From contig CALZJL010000023.1 in assembly GCA_945787625.1 (NCBI GenBank), positions 1 through 11,331 of the forward strand: 11,331 nucleotides of DNA. Reading direction: 5' to 3'. Numbering within the stretch: position 1 is the first letter of the stretch; each line of letters begins with the position of its first letter. Below, one piece after another: positions 1 to 6,035 of the stretch. The DNA is from an uncultured Prevotellaceae bacterium. Lineage in GTDB: Bacteria > Bacteroidota > Bacteroidia > Bacteroidales > Bacteroidaceae. Made by a program: the position numbers and the translations under genes. The notes below the pieces were generated by a model that ran no database searches, was not told where the DNA came from, and was given only the letters and a program-made list of their open reading frames with translations.

Positions 1-23
1 TCCCAATCAAAAACAAGTTTTTA

Positions 24-55
24 TTTGGAATTGTGCTCGCTTATTCGTAACTTTG
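24..55 (+). promoter_or_regulatory. Bacteroidota-type promoter of trmD
   Basis: TTTG at 24-27 and TAACTTTG at 48-55 match the Bacteroidota -33 (TTTG) and -7 (TAnnTTTG) elements, with 20 bases between them. The trmD ATG at 65 lies only 9 bases after the -7 element. The transcript would therefore start at about 59-62 and have almost no leader. The sequence left of base 1 is missing, so read-through from an upstream gene cannot be excluded. Confidence 0.6.
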
Positions 56-64
56 TCCCTTGAT

Positions 65-754
65 ATGAGAATTGATATTATTACAGTCATACCCGAACTG
101 CTTCACAATTTCACTACGGAGAGCATCGTCGGACGAGGCCAAAAGAAAGGGCTCGTGGAGATTCATGTCCACAATCTGCGCGATTATACTACCAACAAGT
201 GGAGGCGTGTTGACGACTATCCTTTTGGAGGATTTGCTGGTATGGTGATGCAGTGCGAACCGATTGACAGGTGCATTTCGCAACTCATGAGCGAGCGTCA
301 CTATGATGAGGTCATCTTTACGACTCCTGATGGTGAGCAGTTTGACCAGCCCATGGCCAACGAGCTCTCACTCAAGGAGAATATCATCATACTTTGCGGT
401 CACTACAAGGGGATTGACTATCGTGTGCGCGAACAGCTTATCACCAAAGAGGTCAGTATCGGAGATTTCGTGCTGACTGGAGGCGAATTGGCTGCTGCGG
501 TGATGACAGACGCTATCGTGCGCATCATACCCGGTGTGATTGGCGATGAGCAGTCTGCGCTGTCTGACTCTTTTCAAGACAATCTGCTCGCGGCTCCCGT
601 ATACACGCGCCCCAAGGAGTATATCGATGTGAGGGGCAGGAGCTGGGGCGAAGTGCCAGAGATTCTGCTCTCGGGTCACGATGCCAAGATTAGGGAGTGG
701 GAGTTGGAGCAGTCCTTGGCGAGGACCAAGCGTCTCAGACCTGACCTTTTGTAA
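65..754 (+). CDS. trmD: tRNA (guanine-N1)-methyltransferase TrmD
   Basis: TrmD uses S-adenosylmethionine to methylate N1 of guanosine 37 in tRNAs reading CNN-type codons, which prevents +1 frameshifting. It acts in the cytoplasm as a homodimer. The 229-residue protein shows the SPOUT trefoil-knot signatures: DDYPFGG at 50-56, [11 protein letters not shown] at 111-121, [11 protein letters not shown] at 131-141 and IPGVIG at 155-160. Arg153 and Asp168 (in DSF) correspond to the catalytic Arg154 and Asp169 of the E. coli enzyme. The C-terminal segment [20 protein letters not shown] is the usual tRNA-contacting helix region. I chose ATG 65 because family members begin MRIDI. An in-frame TTG at 53 would add four residues, but it lies inside the -7 promoter element. 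Length is normal. A kinase gene follows after 15 bases, so the two are probably cotranscribed. Identification is secure. Confidence 0.96.
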   Translation: MRIDIITVIPELLHNFTTESIVGRGQKKGLVEIHVHNLRDYTTNKWRRVDDYPFGGFAGMVMQCEPIDRCISQLMSERHYDEVIFTTPDGEQFDQPMANELSLKENIIILCGHYKGIDYRVREQLITKEVSIGDFVLTGGELAAAVMTDAIVRIIPGVIGDEQSALSDSFQDNLLAAPVYTRPKEYIDVRGRSWGEVPEILLSGHDAKIREWELEQSLARTKRLRPDLL

Positions 755-769
755 AATCTGTTTTCTAAG

Positions 770-1399
770 ATGAAGAACCTTTACATCATAGCCGGTTGCA
801 ACGGTGCTGGCAAGACTACGGCCAGCTATACTGTTTTGCCCGAGATGCTCGGGTGCCGCGAGTTTGTAAACGCTGACGAGATTGCTCGTGGCTTGTCGCC
901 CTTCAACCCCGAATCTGTGGCAATACAGGCGGGAAGGCTGATGATTGAGCGTGTGATAACACTCATGAAGGAGGGGGCAGACTTTGCCTTCGAGACTACG
1001 TTAGCGACACGTTCGTACGTGAAGCTCATCAAAAAGGCGCAGTCTGTGGGTTATCGTGTCACGCTACTGTTCTTCTCGTTGCCTACTCCAGAACAGGCGG
1101 TGCAGCGCGTGGCGAGACGTGTCAGTCAGGGCGGTCACAACATACCTCTCGATGTCATTTACCGCAGATATGAAGCAGGGCTGAAAAACTTCTTCCAGCT
1201 CTACATGCCTGTGGTGGATTTCTGGTCTCTTTATGACAACAATACCTGCCCGACTTTCCGAATAGCGAGCGGTTGGCGTAATGGCAGCAAGCCTGAGGAC
1301 GTCCACACCGAGATTATTGACGCACAGCGTTTTATGGAAATGCAGAAGGAATACTCCGAGCCTGCCACGTTTGACATTAAAGATGGTTCAAATGAGTAA
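770..1399 (+). CDS. Zeta-toxin/COG4185-like P-loop kinase
   Basis: This 209-residue P-loop ATPase/kinase resembles the zeta-toxin family, whose characterised members phosphorylate UDP-N-acetylglucosamine or related sugars. Its own substrate is unknown. The Walker A motif GCNGAGKTT spans residues 9-17, right behind the first strand NLYIIA. FVNADEIA (32-39) corresponds to the substrate-contacting NPD-type motif of zeta toxins. FETTLAT (74-80) follows, with Glu75 as a likely catalytic acid. The segment RVARRVSQGGHNIP (113-126) looks like the arginine-rich lid that contacts ATP phosphates. No signal peptide or membrane segment is visible, so it should be cytoplasmic. It starts 15 bases after trmD and its last 8 bases overlap the next small gene, which suggests translational coupling. 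There is no Shine-Dalgarno sequence. Family membership is well supported. Whether it is toxic, metabolic or both cannot be read from the sequence. Confidence 0.85.
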   Translation: MKNLYIIAGCNGAGKTTASYTVLPEMLGCREFVNADEIARGLSPFNPESVAIQAGRLMIERVITLMKEGADFAFETTLATRSYVKLIKKAQSVGYRVTLLFFSLPTPEQAVQRVARRVSQGGHNIPLDVIYRRYEAGLKNFFQLYMPVVDFWSLYDNNTCPTFRIASGWRNGSKPEDVHTEIIDAQRFMEMQKEYSEPATFDIKDGSNE

Positions 1400-1574
1400 G
1401 AAGGATTTTTCGTCTGACAGCGAGATGCGCCACTTGATGCGCACTATCGACAATGGCATCATTCTGGCTCAGAAACGTCTCGTGGCTCGCGCCAAGCGTG
1501 AGGGCTTTACCCTCATAGCATGCCCAGACGGACGCAAGGTAATTGAGGTGAACCCTGAGACGATAGTATTTTAA
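1392..1574 (+). CDS. Small partner protein of the zeta-like kinase
   Basis: This 60-residue protein is encoded directly after the kinase. ATG 1392 overlaps the kinase stop in the string ATGAGTAA, a typical coupled arrangement. A second in-frame ATG at 1383 would add three residues. Residues 10-37 look like one amphipathic helix (EMRHLMRTIDNGIILAQKRL and on). A short strand-turn-strand follows, TLIACPDGRKVIEVNPETI. The pattern of helix, then a basic stretch, then DG-x-V-I-E-x-x-P-E resembles small proteins I recall next to COG4185/zeta-like kinases in other bacteria. That resemblance is from memory and not from a search. By position it could be an antitoxin or a regulatory subunit, but the order kinase-then-partner is the reverse of the classical epsilon-zeta pair. 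Its stop is at 1572-1574 and overlaps the stop of the opposing guaD gene. Confidence 0.75.
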   Translation: MSKKDFSSDSEMRHLMRTIDNGIILAQKRLVARAKREGFTLIACPDGRKVIEVNPETIVF

Positions 1575-2854
1575 GCCTGAGGGCTTGGGATTTCCCTACC
1601 CTGGCAGTAGCGCCGGACTATATGCCTGTCGTCGGCGAGATATACGCAACGCTCCAGACGTTGGAGTATGGTGTAGTGCCTGTCCCAGCCGCTGAGAGCC
1701 GTGTCGTCGATGACGAGGGCATCAAAGGCGTAGCCTGGCTCAAAACTGCCTATTTTGCCAAAAAATGCGCCTCCAGCCTTTGTGGCAGCGTGAAATGCTT
1801 CGCTGAGTGTGAGATAGCGCAGGCGCTTGTCTGTGAAGGTCCATTTCAGCTTGCTCATCTGCACGGCATACTGCATGACCCTAAACATACTGAGCTGATG
1901 CCCTCCCGACACGTCGCTGCCGAGAGCTACCCGTATACCACGGTCAAGAAACTCTCGTATGGGGGCTATGCCTGAGCCCAGATTGGCGTTTGATGTGGGG
2001 CAATGCACTATGGTGACTCCGCGCTCTGCGAGCAGTTCCAATTCCACCCCTTGGCTGTAACAACAGTGTGCCATGAGAGTAGGGCTCTGCCCCAAGAGCC
2101 CATATTTGTCGTAGGCGTGGGCATAGGACGGACAGTCAGGCTCGAGTCGGGCTACCCAGGCTATCTCTTGTGTATTTTCGCTGAGGTGGGACTGCACGGG
2201 CAGATGGTGGCGACATGCCACCTTGCCAAGAGCTGTGAGCATCGCTGGCGTACAGGCTGGAACGAAGCGGGGAGTGACGATGACCGAGACGCGAGGCATA
2301 GGCTCGGTATGGCGCATAAGCCCGGTGATGTCTGCCTCAATGGTCTGCGGGTCGTTTTGCAACGCATCGGGGCAATTGCGATCCATGCCCACGAGGCCTA
2401 TATACGCTCCCATACCAGCCTTGTCAAACAATGTGGCAAGCATCTTGGTAGCCTCGGGGTGGATAGTGGCAAATATGGCTGCGCGCATGGTGCCATGCTT
2501 CCACAGGTCGTGTACAAACCGTGTGTAGACCTCTGCGGCATAGCTGACATCGGCAAAACGCTGTTCCTCGGGAAAGGTGTAAGTATTGAGCCATGGCAAC
2601 AACTCCAGATCGAGAGCCATACCCTGATTGCGGTACTGCGGAGCGTGGACGTGAAGGTCGTTCATGGCAGGTATGACAAACTCTCCATCGTGGCAGCACA
2701 GGTCGACCACCTCCGACGCGTCGCAACCCTCAGGCATGAGTCTGCCCACGTGGCATATCACGCCCGAGCTGTCGACAGCTACGTATCCCTGCTCAAGGCT
2801 TTCGAACCGCTCTGGAGTGGCAGTCCACACGAAATTGCCTCTGTATACGGTCAT
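1571..2854 (-). CDS. guaD: Guanine deaminase
   Basis: This amidohydrolase-fold enzyme of 427 residues hydrolyses guanine to xanthine and ammonia in the cytoplasm, as part of purine salvage and catabolism. Metal and catalytic ligands are visible: HVH at 68-70, His223 (QSHLSE), His263 (MAHCCYS) and Asp314 (LGSDVSGG). Guanine-deaminase-specific stretches separate it from related SsnA/TrzN-type chlorohydrolases: HAPQYRNQGMALDLELLPWL, NTYTFPEE, FATIH and GMDRN. TPRF at 194-197 carries Arg196, which binds the purine in known family members. Length is normal. It starts only 3 bases after the pyrD stop and has no promoter of its own, so it is the last gene of a pyrK-pyrD-guaD operon. Its stop codon overlaps the stop of the convergent small gene within TTAA. 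Confidence is high on the family and good on the substrate. Confidence 0.9.
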   Translation of the reverse strand: MTVYRGNFVWTATPERFESLEQGYVAVDSSGVICHVGRLMPEGCDASEVVDLCCHDGEFVIPAMNDLHVHAPQYRNQGMALDLELLPWLNTYTFPEEQRFADVSYAAEVYTRFVHDLWKHGTMRAAIFATIHPEATKMLATLFDKAGMGAYIGLVGMDRNCPDALQNDPQTIEADITGLMRHTEPMPRVSVIVTPRFVPACTPAMLTALGKVACRHHLPVQSHLSENTQEIAWVARLEPDCPSYAHAYDKYGLLGQSPTLMAHCCYSQGVELELLAERGVTIVHCPTSNANLGSGIAPIREFLDRGIRVALGSDVSGGHQLSMFRVMQYAVQMSKLKWTFTDKRLRYLTLSEAFHAATKAGGAFFGKIGSFEPGYAFDALVIDDTALSGWDRHYTILQRLERCVYLADDRHIVRRYCQGREIPSPQA

Positions 2855-2857
2855 GGC

Positions 2858-3766
2858 TCATTCGGCTACTCCGACTATCTCACTGATGTCTGATATGCCA
2901 TGACTGTCGAGCCACTCGTTGATACCGTCAACCACTTTGACGGTAATCTGCGGGTCAAGGAAGTTGGCCGTGCCAATCTCTATGGCACTGGCGCCAGCCA
3001 TGATAAACTCCAAGGCATCCCGTGCGCTGCTTATGCCGCCCAGACCTATGACGGGGATGCTTACGGCTCTGGCCACCTGATATACCATACGCAAGGCTAC
3101 GGGTTTGACGCAGGGACCGCTCAGACCTCCCGTACCGATAGAGAGCACACGCTTGCGCTTCTCGATGTCGATAGCCGTGCCCATGAGCGTGTTTATGAGA
3201 CTCACGGAGTCTGCGCCCTCAGCCTCGACGGCCTTGGCAATAGAGCAGATGTCGGTGACGTTGGGCGAGAGTTTCACTATCAACGTCTTGGAGTAAGCCT
3301 TGCGGACAGCCTTGACCACACTCGCAGCGCCTTCGGTGCTGACGCCAAAAGCCATGCCTCCGTCGTGTACGTTGGGGCAGGATATGTTGAGCTCAATGGC
3401 GTGAATGTCATCAAGCGAATCTATACACTCGGCACAGCGGGCATAATCTTCGGGACTTGAACCCGATACGTTGACTATCATCTCGGTGTCGATACGACGT
3501 ATCTTGGGGTAAATCGTCTCGCAGAAGTAGCGCACGCCCTTGTTTTGCAGCCCCACACAGTTCATCATGCCCGATGCTGTCTCAGCCATGCGTGGGTAAT
3601 CGTTGCCCTGACGGGGATTAAACGTGGTGCCCTTGACTATGATTCCACCTATACGTGTCAGGTCTACGAGGTCTTCAAACTCTATTCCATAGCCAAACGT
3701 ACCACTCGCTGTCATGACGGGGTTCTTAAGTTGCAGAGCCCCTATATTAGTCTTGAGAATTGCCAT
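2858..3766 (-). CDS. pyrD: Dihydroorotate dehydrogenase, class 1B catalytic subunit
   Basis: PyrD oxidises dihydroorotate to orotate with FMN, the fourth step of pyrimidine synthesis. The class 1B form passes electrons to NAD+ through PyrK. The 302-residue TIM-barrel protein starts with the typical [21 protein letters not shown]. Lys45 (IIVKGTT) and [10 protein letters not shown] (69-78) sit at the FMN/orotate site. [15 protein letters not shown] at 127-141 contains Cys130, the active-site base of class 1; class 2 enzymes have Ser there. GLGGIS (241-246) and AIEIGTANF bind the FMN phosphate. The gene lies 34 bases downstream of pyrK and 3 bases upstream of guaD on the same strand. The adjacent pyrK confirms the NAD-dependent heterotetramer type. 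The start ATG 3766 has an A-rich leader and no Shine-Dalgarno sequence, as expected for Bacteroidota. Confidence 0.95.
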   Translation of the reverse strand: MAILKTNIGALQLKNPVMTASGTFGYGIEFEDLVDLTRIGGIIVKGTTFNPRQGNDYPRMAETASGMMNCVGLQNKGVRYFCETIYPKIRRIDTEMIVNVSGSSPEDYARCAECIDSLDDIHAIELNISCPNVHDGGMAFGVSTEGAASVVKAVRKAYSKTLIVKLSPNVTDICSIAKAVEAEGADSVSLINTLMGTAIDIEKRKRVLSIGTGGLSGPCVKPVALRMVYQVARAVSIPVIGLGGISSARDALEFIMAGASAIEIGTANFLDPQITVKVVDGINEWLDSHGISDISEIVGVAE

Positions 3767-3800
3767 ATTGTTGTTATGATGTTATGAGGGAGGATAACAC

Positions 3801-4580
3801 TTACCATTCGAGTTCGTTCACATCAAATACCGGGCCTTCGGTACACACGCAGACGTTGCCCTTGACCGTCTTCTCTACGCAACACAGACAAGCTCCCAGG
3901 CCGCATGCCATCATGTTTTCGAGCGACACCTCACAAGGCGTCCCAGTCTCCTTGGCATAGCGAGCCACGGCCTTCATCATCGGCGATGGTCCGCATACGC
4001 TGATACGGTCAAAATGCTCCTTGGCGAGGACGGAATGCTGTGTCACGAAACCCTTCTCTCCGCGCGTGCCGTCTTCGGTCGTGACGTAGACATCACCGAG
4101 AGCCTCAAACTCCTCGATGCGCAGCAAGAACGACGCCGAACGCGCTCCGAGGAGAAACGTGGGTTTCGCCCCAAACCTGAGCATCTCGCGACCCAGATAA
4201 AGCAGCGGAGCCGTGCCTACCCCACCTCCGACGAGGAGATGTCTGCTCTCGGGCTGACGGGGCATGGAAAAGCCATTGCCCAAGGGAAGGAGAGCATTGA
4301 GCGTATCGCCCTGCTCCAATCGTCCGAGAGCTTTAGACCCCTCGCCTACGAGCTGTATGAGAAAGGAGATTTCATTGCCAGCGACATCAAGGTCATGTAT
4401 GCTGATGGGGCGACGCAGATAGGTATCCTTGCTGCCGTCCACACGCAATTGGGCAAACTGACCAGGCATCATCGGAGGCAAGGCTGCCTGCTCGTCCGTA
4501 CAGACCAGGAGCACGAAATTGCCACCGAGTACTTGTTTTCTGACCACTTTTAGGTCGAGAATATGCTTTCTTAGTGCCAT
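3801..4580 (-). CDS. pyrK: Dihydroorotate dehydrogenase electron-transfer subunit PyrK
   Basis: PyrK carries FAD and a 2Fe-2S cluster and moves electrons from the FMN of PyrD to NAD+. The 259-residue protein shows the ferredoxin-reductase layout. An N-terminal flavin barrel has RRPISIHD at 56-63, which binds FAD. The nucleotide domain has LLVGGGVGTAPLL at 115-127. The C-terminal cluster loop MACGLGACLCCVEKTVKGN spans roughly residues 224-242. By the L. lactis pattern the iron ligands are Cys226, Cys231, Cys234 and Cys246 (in VCTEGPVF). The extra cysteines 233 and 244 are neighbours and probably not ligands. It is the first gene of the leftward pyrK-pyrD-guaD operon. ATG 4580 is the only sensible start, giving the usual MALRKHILDL beginning. 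Confidence 0.94.
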   Translation of the reverse strand: MALRKHILDLKVVRKQVLGGNFVLLVCTDEQAALPPMMPGQFAQLRVDGSKDTYLRRPISIHDLDVAGNEISFLIQLVGEGSKALGRLEQGDTLNALLPLGNGFSMPRQPESRHLLVGGGVGTAPLLYLGREMLRFGAKPTFLLGARSASFLLRIEEFEALGDVYVTTEDGTRGEKGFVTQHSVLAKEHFDRISVCGPSPMMKAVARYAKETGTPCEVSLENMMACGLGACLCCVEKTVKGNVCVCTEGPVFDVNELEW

Positions 4581-4633
4581 TCTATGGGTGTTTTAAATCG
4601 AATTACACATTAATTATATAAGGTTTCTCAGCG

Positions 4634-4641
4634 TAAAGATA
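4634..4641 (-). promoter_or_regulatory. Possible -7 element for the pyrK operon
   Basis: Read leftward, this is TATCTTTA, one base off the TAnnTTTG -7 consensus and about 54 bases before the pyrK ATG. No TTTG lies 19-21 bases upstream; that position falls inside the stem of the xre terminator. It is the best candidate in the 95-base gap between xre and pyrK, but it is weak. Confidence 0.3.
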
Positions 4642-4653
4642 CGAAAAAGAAAC

Positions 4654-4676
4654 AAAAAAAGCACCCTTTACGGTGC
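4654..4676 (-). terminator. Rho-independent terminator of the xre gene
   Basis: Read leftward, a GCACC/GGTGC stem (4672-4676 with 4661-4665) with a six-base loop is followed by seven T residues (4660-4654). The last base of the stem is the first base of the stop codon complement, so the hairpin begins inside the xre stop codon. It separates xre transcription from pyrK. Confidence 0.7.
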
Positions 4677-5215
4677 TATTTTGAGAACGATTCGTAGGTT
4701 CCGTCGTCAAAAAACACACGGATTTCAACTATCTTTCTTTGCGGTTTGTCAATATATTTCTCTACTATCTGAAGCTGAGGAGCCATTTGGAGATCCTTAC
4801 CCTGTCCGAAACTTTGAGTCTTGGAACGCAACGTACGCACGCCCGCGTCGTCTACCCGCGAGGGCGCAAAAGCCTCCTGATCGGCAAACAAGTCCATCTG
4901 TCCAGACGCCGCTCCTCCAGTCTCCGCAGAGACAAGCGAGGCATCAGCAGAGGACTGCTCGGGAGCAGCGGCAGACACGTCTCCCGGAGATTTCGAGTCA
5001 GGCGAATCTATATAAGGCTGACCCTCGTCAAACATCAACCATGAAATGTTGACCTCGGGGAAGCGCTCGTGAATAGCCTGTACGGTCTGGTTGGTAGGGC
5101 GAGTGCGTCCGTTGAAAATTCCCGATAAAGTCGCTTCGGCTATGCAAAGCTCGTTGGCAAAGTTTTTTTGGCTCATGCCCTTGTCTTCCATGATCTGGCG
5201 GATACGATTCCTCAT
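4676..5215 (-). CDS. XRE-family helix-turn-helix regulator
   Basis: This is a probable DNA-binding regulator of 179 residues. Residues 1-65 form a lambda-repressor/XRE-like helix-turn-helix: MRNRIRQIMEDKGMSQKNFA, then NELCIAEATLSGIFNGRTRP, then NISWLMFDEGQPY, which closes the domain as in many Bacteroidales members. Residues about 68-140 are a low-complexity, Ser/Ala/Asp/Gln-rich linker, probably disordered. The C-terminal 30 residues are ordered again and keep KPQRKIVEIRVFFDDGTYES (157-176), a tail I recall from Bacteroidales XRE proteins. No ligand-binding or peptidase domain is present. The gene is monocistronic, with its own promoter at 5272-5303 and a terminator at its stop. TTTGCAAA-type palindromes lie over and upstream of the promoter and may be its own operators, which is inference. 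Its targets are unknown. Confidence 0.85.
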   Translation of the reverse strand: MRNRIRQIMEDKGMSQKNFANELCIAEATLSGIFNGRTRPTNQTVQAIHERFPEVNISWLMFDEGQPYIDSPDSKSPGDVSAAAPEQSSADASLVSAETGGAASGQMDLFADQEAFAPSRVDDAGVRTLRSKTQSFGQGKDLQMAPQLQIVEKYIDKPQRKIVEIRVFFDDGTYESFSK

Positions 5216-5271
5216 AATTTTTGTATAAAAACGAGTCTGACAGTTAGAATTCGGATTTCCTAATACCTACG

Positions 5272-5303
5272 CAAAGGTACACAAAAATGTTCGTATTTGC
5301 AAA
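5272..5303 (-). promoter_or_regulatory. Promoter of the xre regulator gene
   Basis: Read leftward, TTTG (5303-5300) and TACCTTTG (5279-5272) are separated by 20 bases, a full match to the Bacteroidota -33/-7 pair. Transcription would start near 5265-5268, leaving a leader of about 50 bases before the ATG at 5215. The -33 TTTG is half of a perfect TTTGCAAA palindrome at 5296-5303, so a protein bound there would block the promoter. Confidence 0.7.
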
Positions 5304-5429
5304 CTTTTAGAGCGTAAACTCAAATCAGAATCGCAAATTCATGTTTGCAACCTCAAATCTTTGCGTTTTCAAACCTCTTTACGTTTGCAAATTCACACTT
5401 GTGTACTGAAATATAAAACAGCAAATTCA
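5296..5429. repeat. Cluster of TTTGCAAA / GCAAATTCA motifs
   Basis: TTTGCAAA occurs at 5296-5303 and 5384-5391, with a near copy TTTGCAAC at 5344-5351. The overlapping word GCAAATTCA occurs at 5333-5341, 5387-5395 and 5421-5429. An inverted copy lies outside the cluster at 5739-5747, and a near copy TCAAATTCA at 5685-5693. The copies are about 35-55 bases apart. The cluster begins on the -33 element of xre and extends upstream, so an operator array for XRE or another regulator is plausible. AT-rich composition could produce some copies by chance. Confidence 0.5.
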
Positions 5430-5539
5430 GACTTTAAGTAACTCACTCCAAGTCGAGAGACCTAATCCATTGGGTTTCCAGCACTCTAAGAGCTCAAATA
5501 CCCCTCATGACAGCCTTATACCCATCATTATCCCCTACT

Positions 5540-5646
5540 ATGCATAAAATCGGACCTATTAGCCACTATTTACTCTAAACTTTAGTGTGATAGAATTGGC
5601 TTTCACCTTGTTAGTACACCCTATTAAACCGACGTATTTTATGCAT
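5540..5646. repeat. 11-base inverted repeat with 85-base spacer
   Basis: ATGCATAAAAT at 5540-5550 is repeated in reverse complement as ATTTTATGCAT at 5636-5646. The spacer carries a small palindrome, CTAAA-C-TTTAG, at 5575-5585. The arms could pair in a transcript or bind a protein. No transposase or target duplication is seen, so I do not call it a mobile element. Confidence 0.4.
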
Positions 5647-5784
5647 GTATGTTATGCGATACCCTCACTTTGTAAATTACCTTTTCAAATTCAACTCTGT
5701 AACCCCTCCACTTATTCGCCTATTCGTATTTGTTTATTTGAATTTGCGTTTGTATATCCAAATCAAAACCACAAAACGTCTTCA

Positions 5785-5816
5785 CAAAGATAGTGTTGCG
5801 ATTTGTTAATCTTAAA
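5785..5816 (-). promoter_or_regulatory. Orphan leftward promoter-like site
   Basis: Read leftward, TATCTTTG (5792-5785) is a perfect -7 element. TTTA (5816-5813) lies 20 bases upstream, one base off the -33 TTTG. No protein gene begins downstream of it before xre, whose ATG is about 560 bases away. It may drive a non-coding RNA or a long xre leader, or it may be chance. Confidence 0.4.
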
Positions 5817-5985
5817 TTTTAGACGCATTTTCACCCGCGAAAAATGTCAGAATATCATTGGCGCGTACATTTGCCCGACTCGGAGCAAAAACGCGATTCT
5901 CACGAAGCGCAAAACAGGTATAACTATCTGATAAATAGAAAACTTACCTACAAAAATCCATACTTCCCCCACGACCAATCTACAC

Positions 5986-6009
5986 AAAAAAAGCCCCCTG
6001 AAAGGGAGC
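5986..6009 (-). terminator. Rho-independent terminator of holA
   Basis: Read leftward, GCTCCCT (6009-6003), loop TTC, AGGGGGC (5999-5993) form a seven-pair stem with one G-U pair, followed by seven T residues (5992-5986). It lies 27 bases after the holA stop and is oriented to end holA transcription. Confidence 0.8.
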
Positions 6010-6035
6010 TTTACAAGCTTCGAGTGCCAAAAAAC

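Larger units (their letters stand above)
5216..6035. other. Gene-free region between xre and holA
   Basis: About 820 bases, AT-rich over most of their length, in which I find no believable protein gene. The longest open stretches lack family features or run antisense to holA. It holds the xre promoter (5272-5303), a cluster of TTTGCAAA/GCAAATTCA motifs (5296-5429, another at 5739-5747), a spaced inverted repeat (5540-5646), an isolated leftward promoter-like pair (5785-5816) and the holA terminator (5986-6009). The C- and T-rich middle part (5490-5720) shows nothing else I can name. A small RNA is possible but not demonstrated. Confidence 0.6.

Noticed and set aside
2003..2893. 296-residue open frame on the + strand
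   Set aside because: It lies antisense to guaD, which has full catalytic motifs. The translation shows no family features.
5296..5429. CRISPR array
   Set aside because: The repeated words are only 8-12 bases and irregularly spaced, spacers are not of uniform size, and no cas gene is nearby.
5587..5793. 68-residue open frame on the + strand in the gene-free region
   Set aside because: The composition follows the AT-rich DNA. There is no promoter, no family feature, and the start is uncertain. It could be a very small unknown gene, but nothing supports it.
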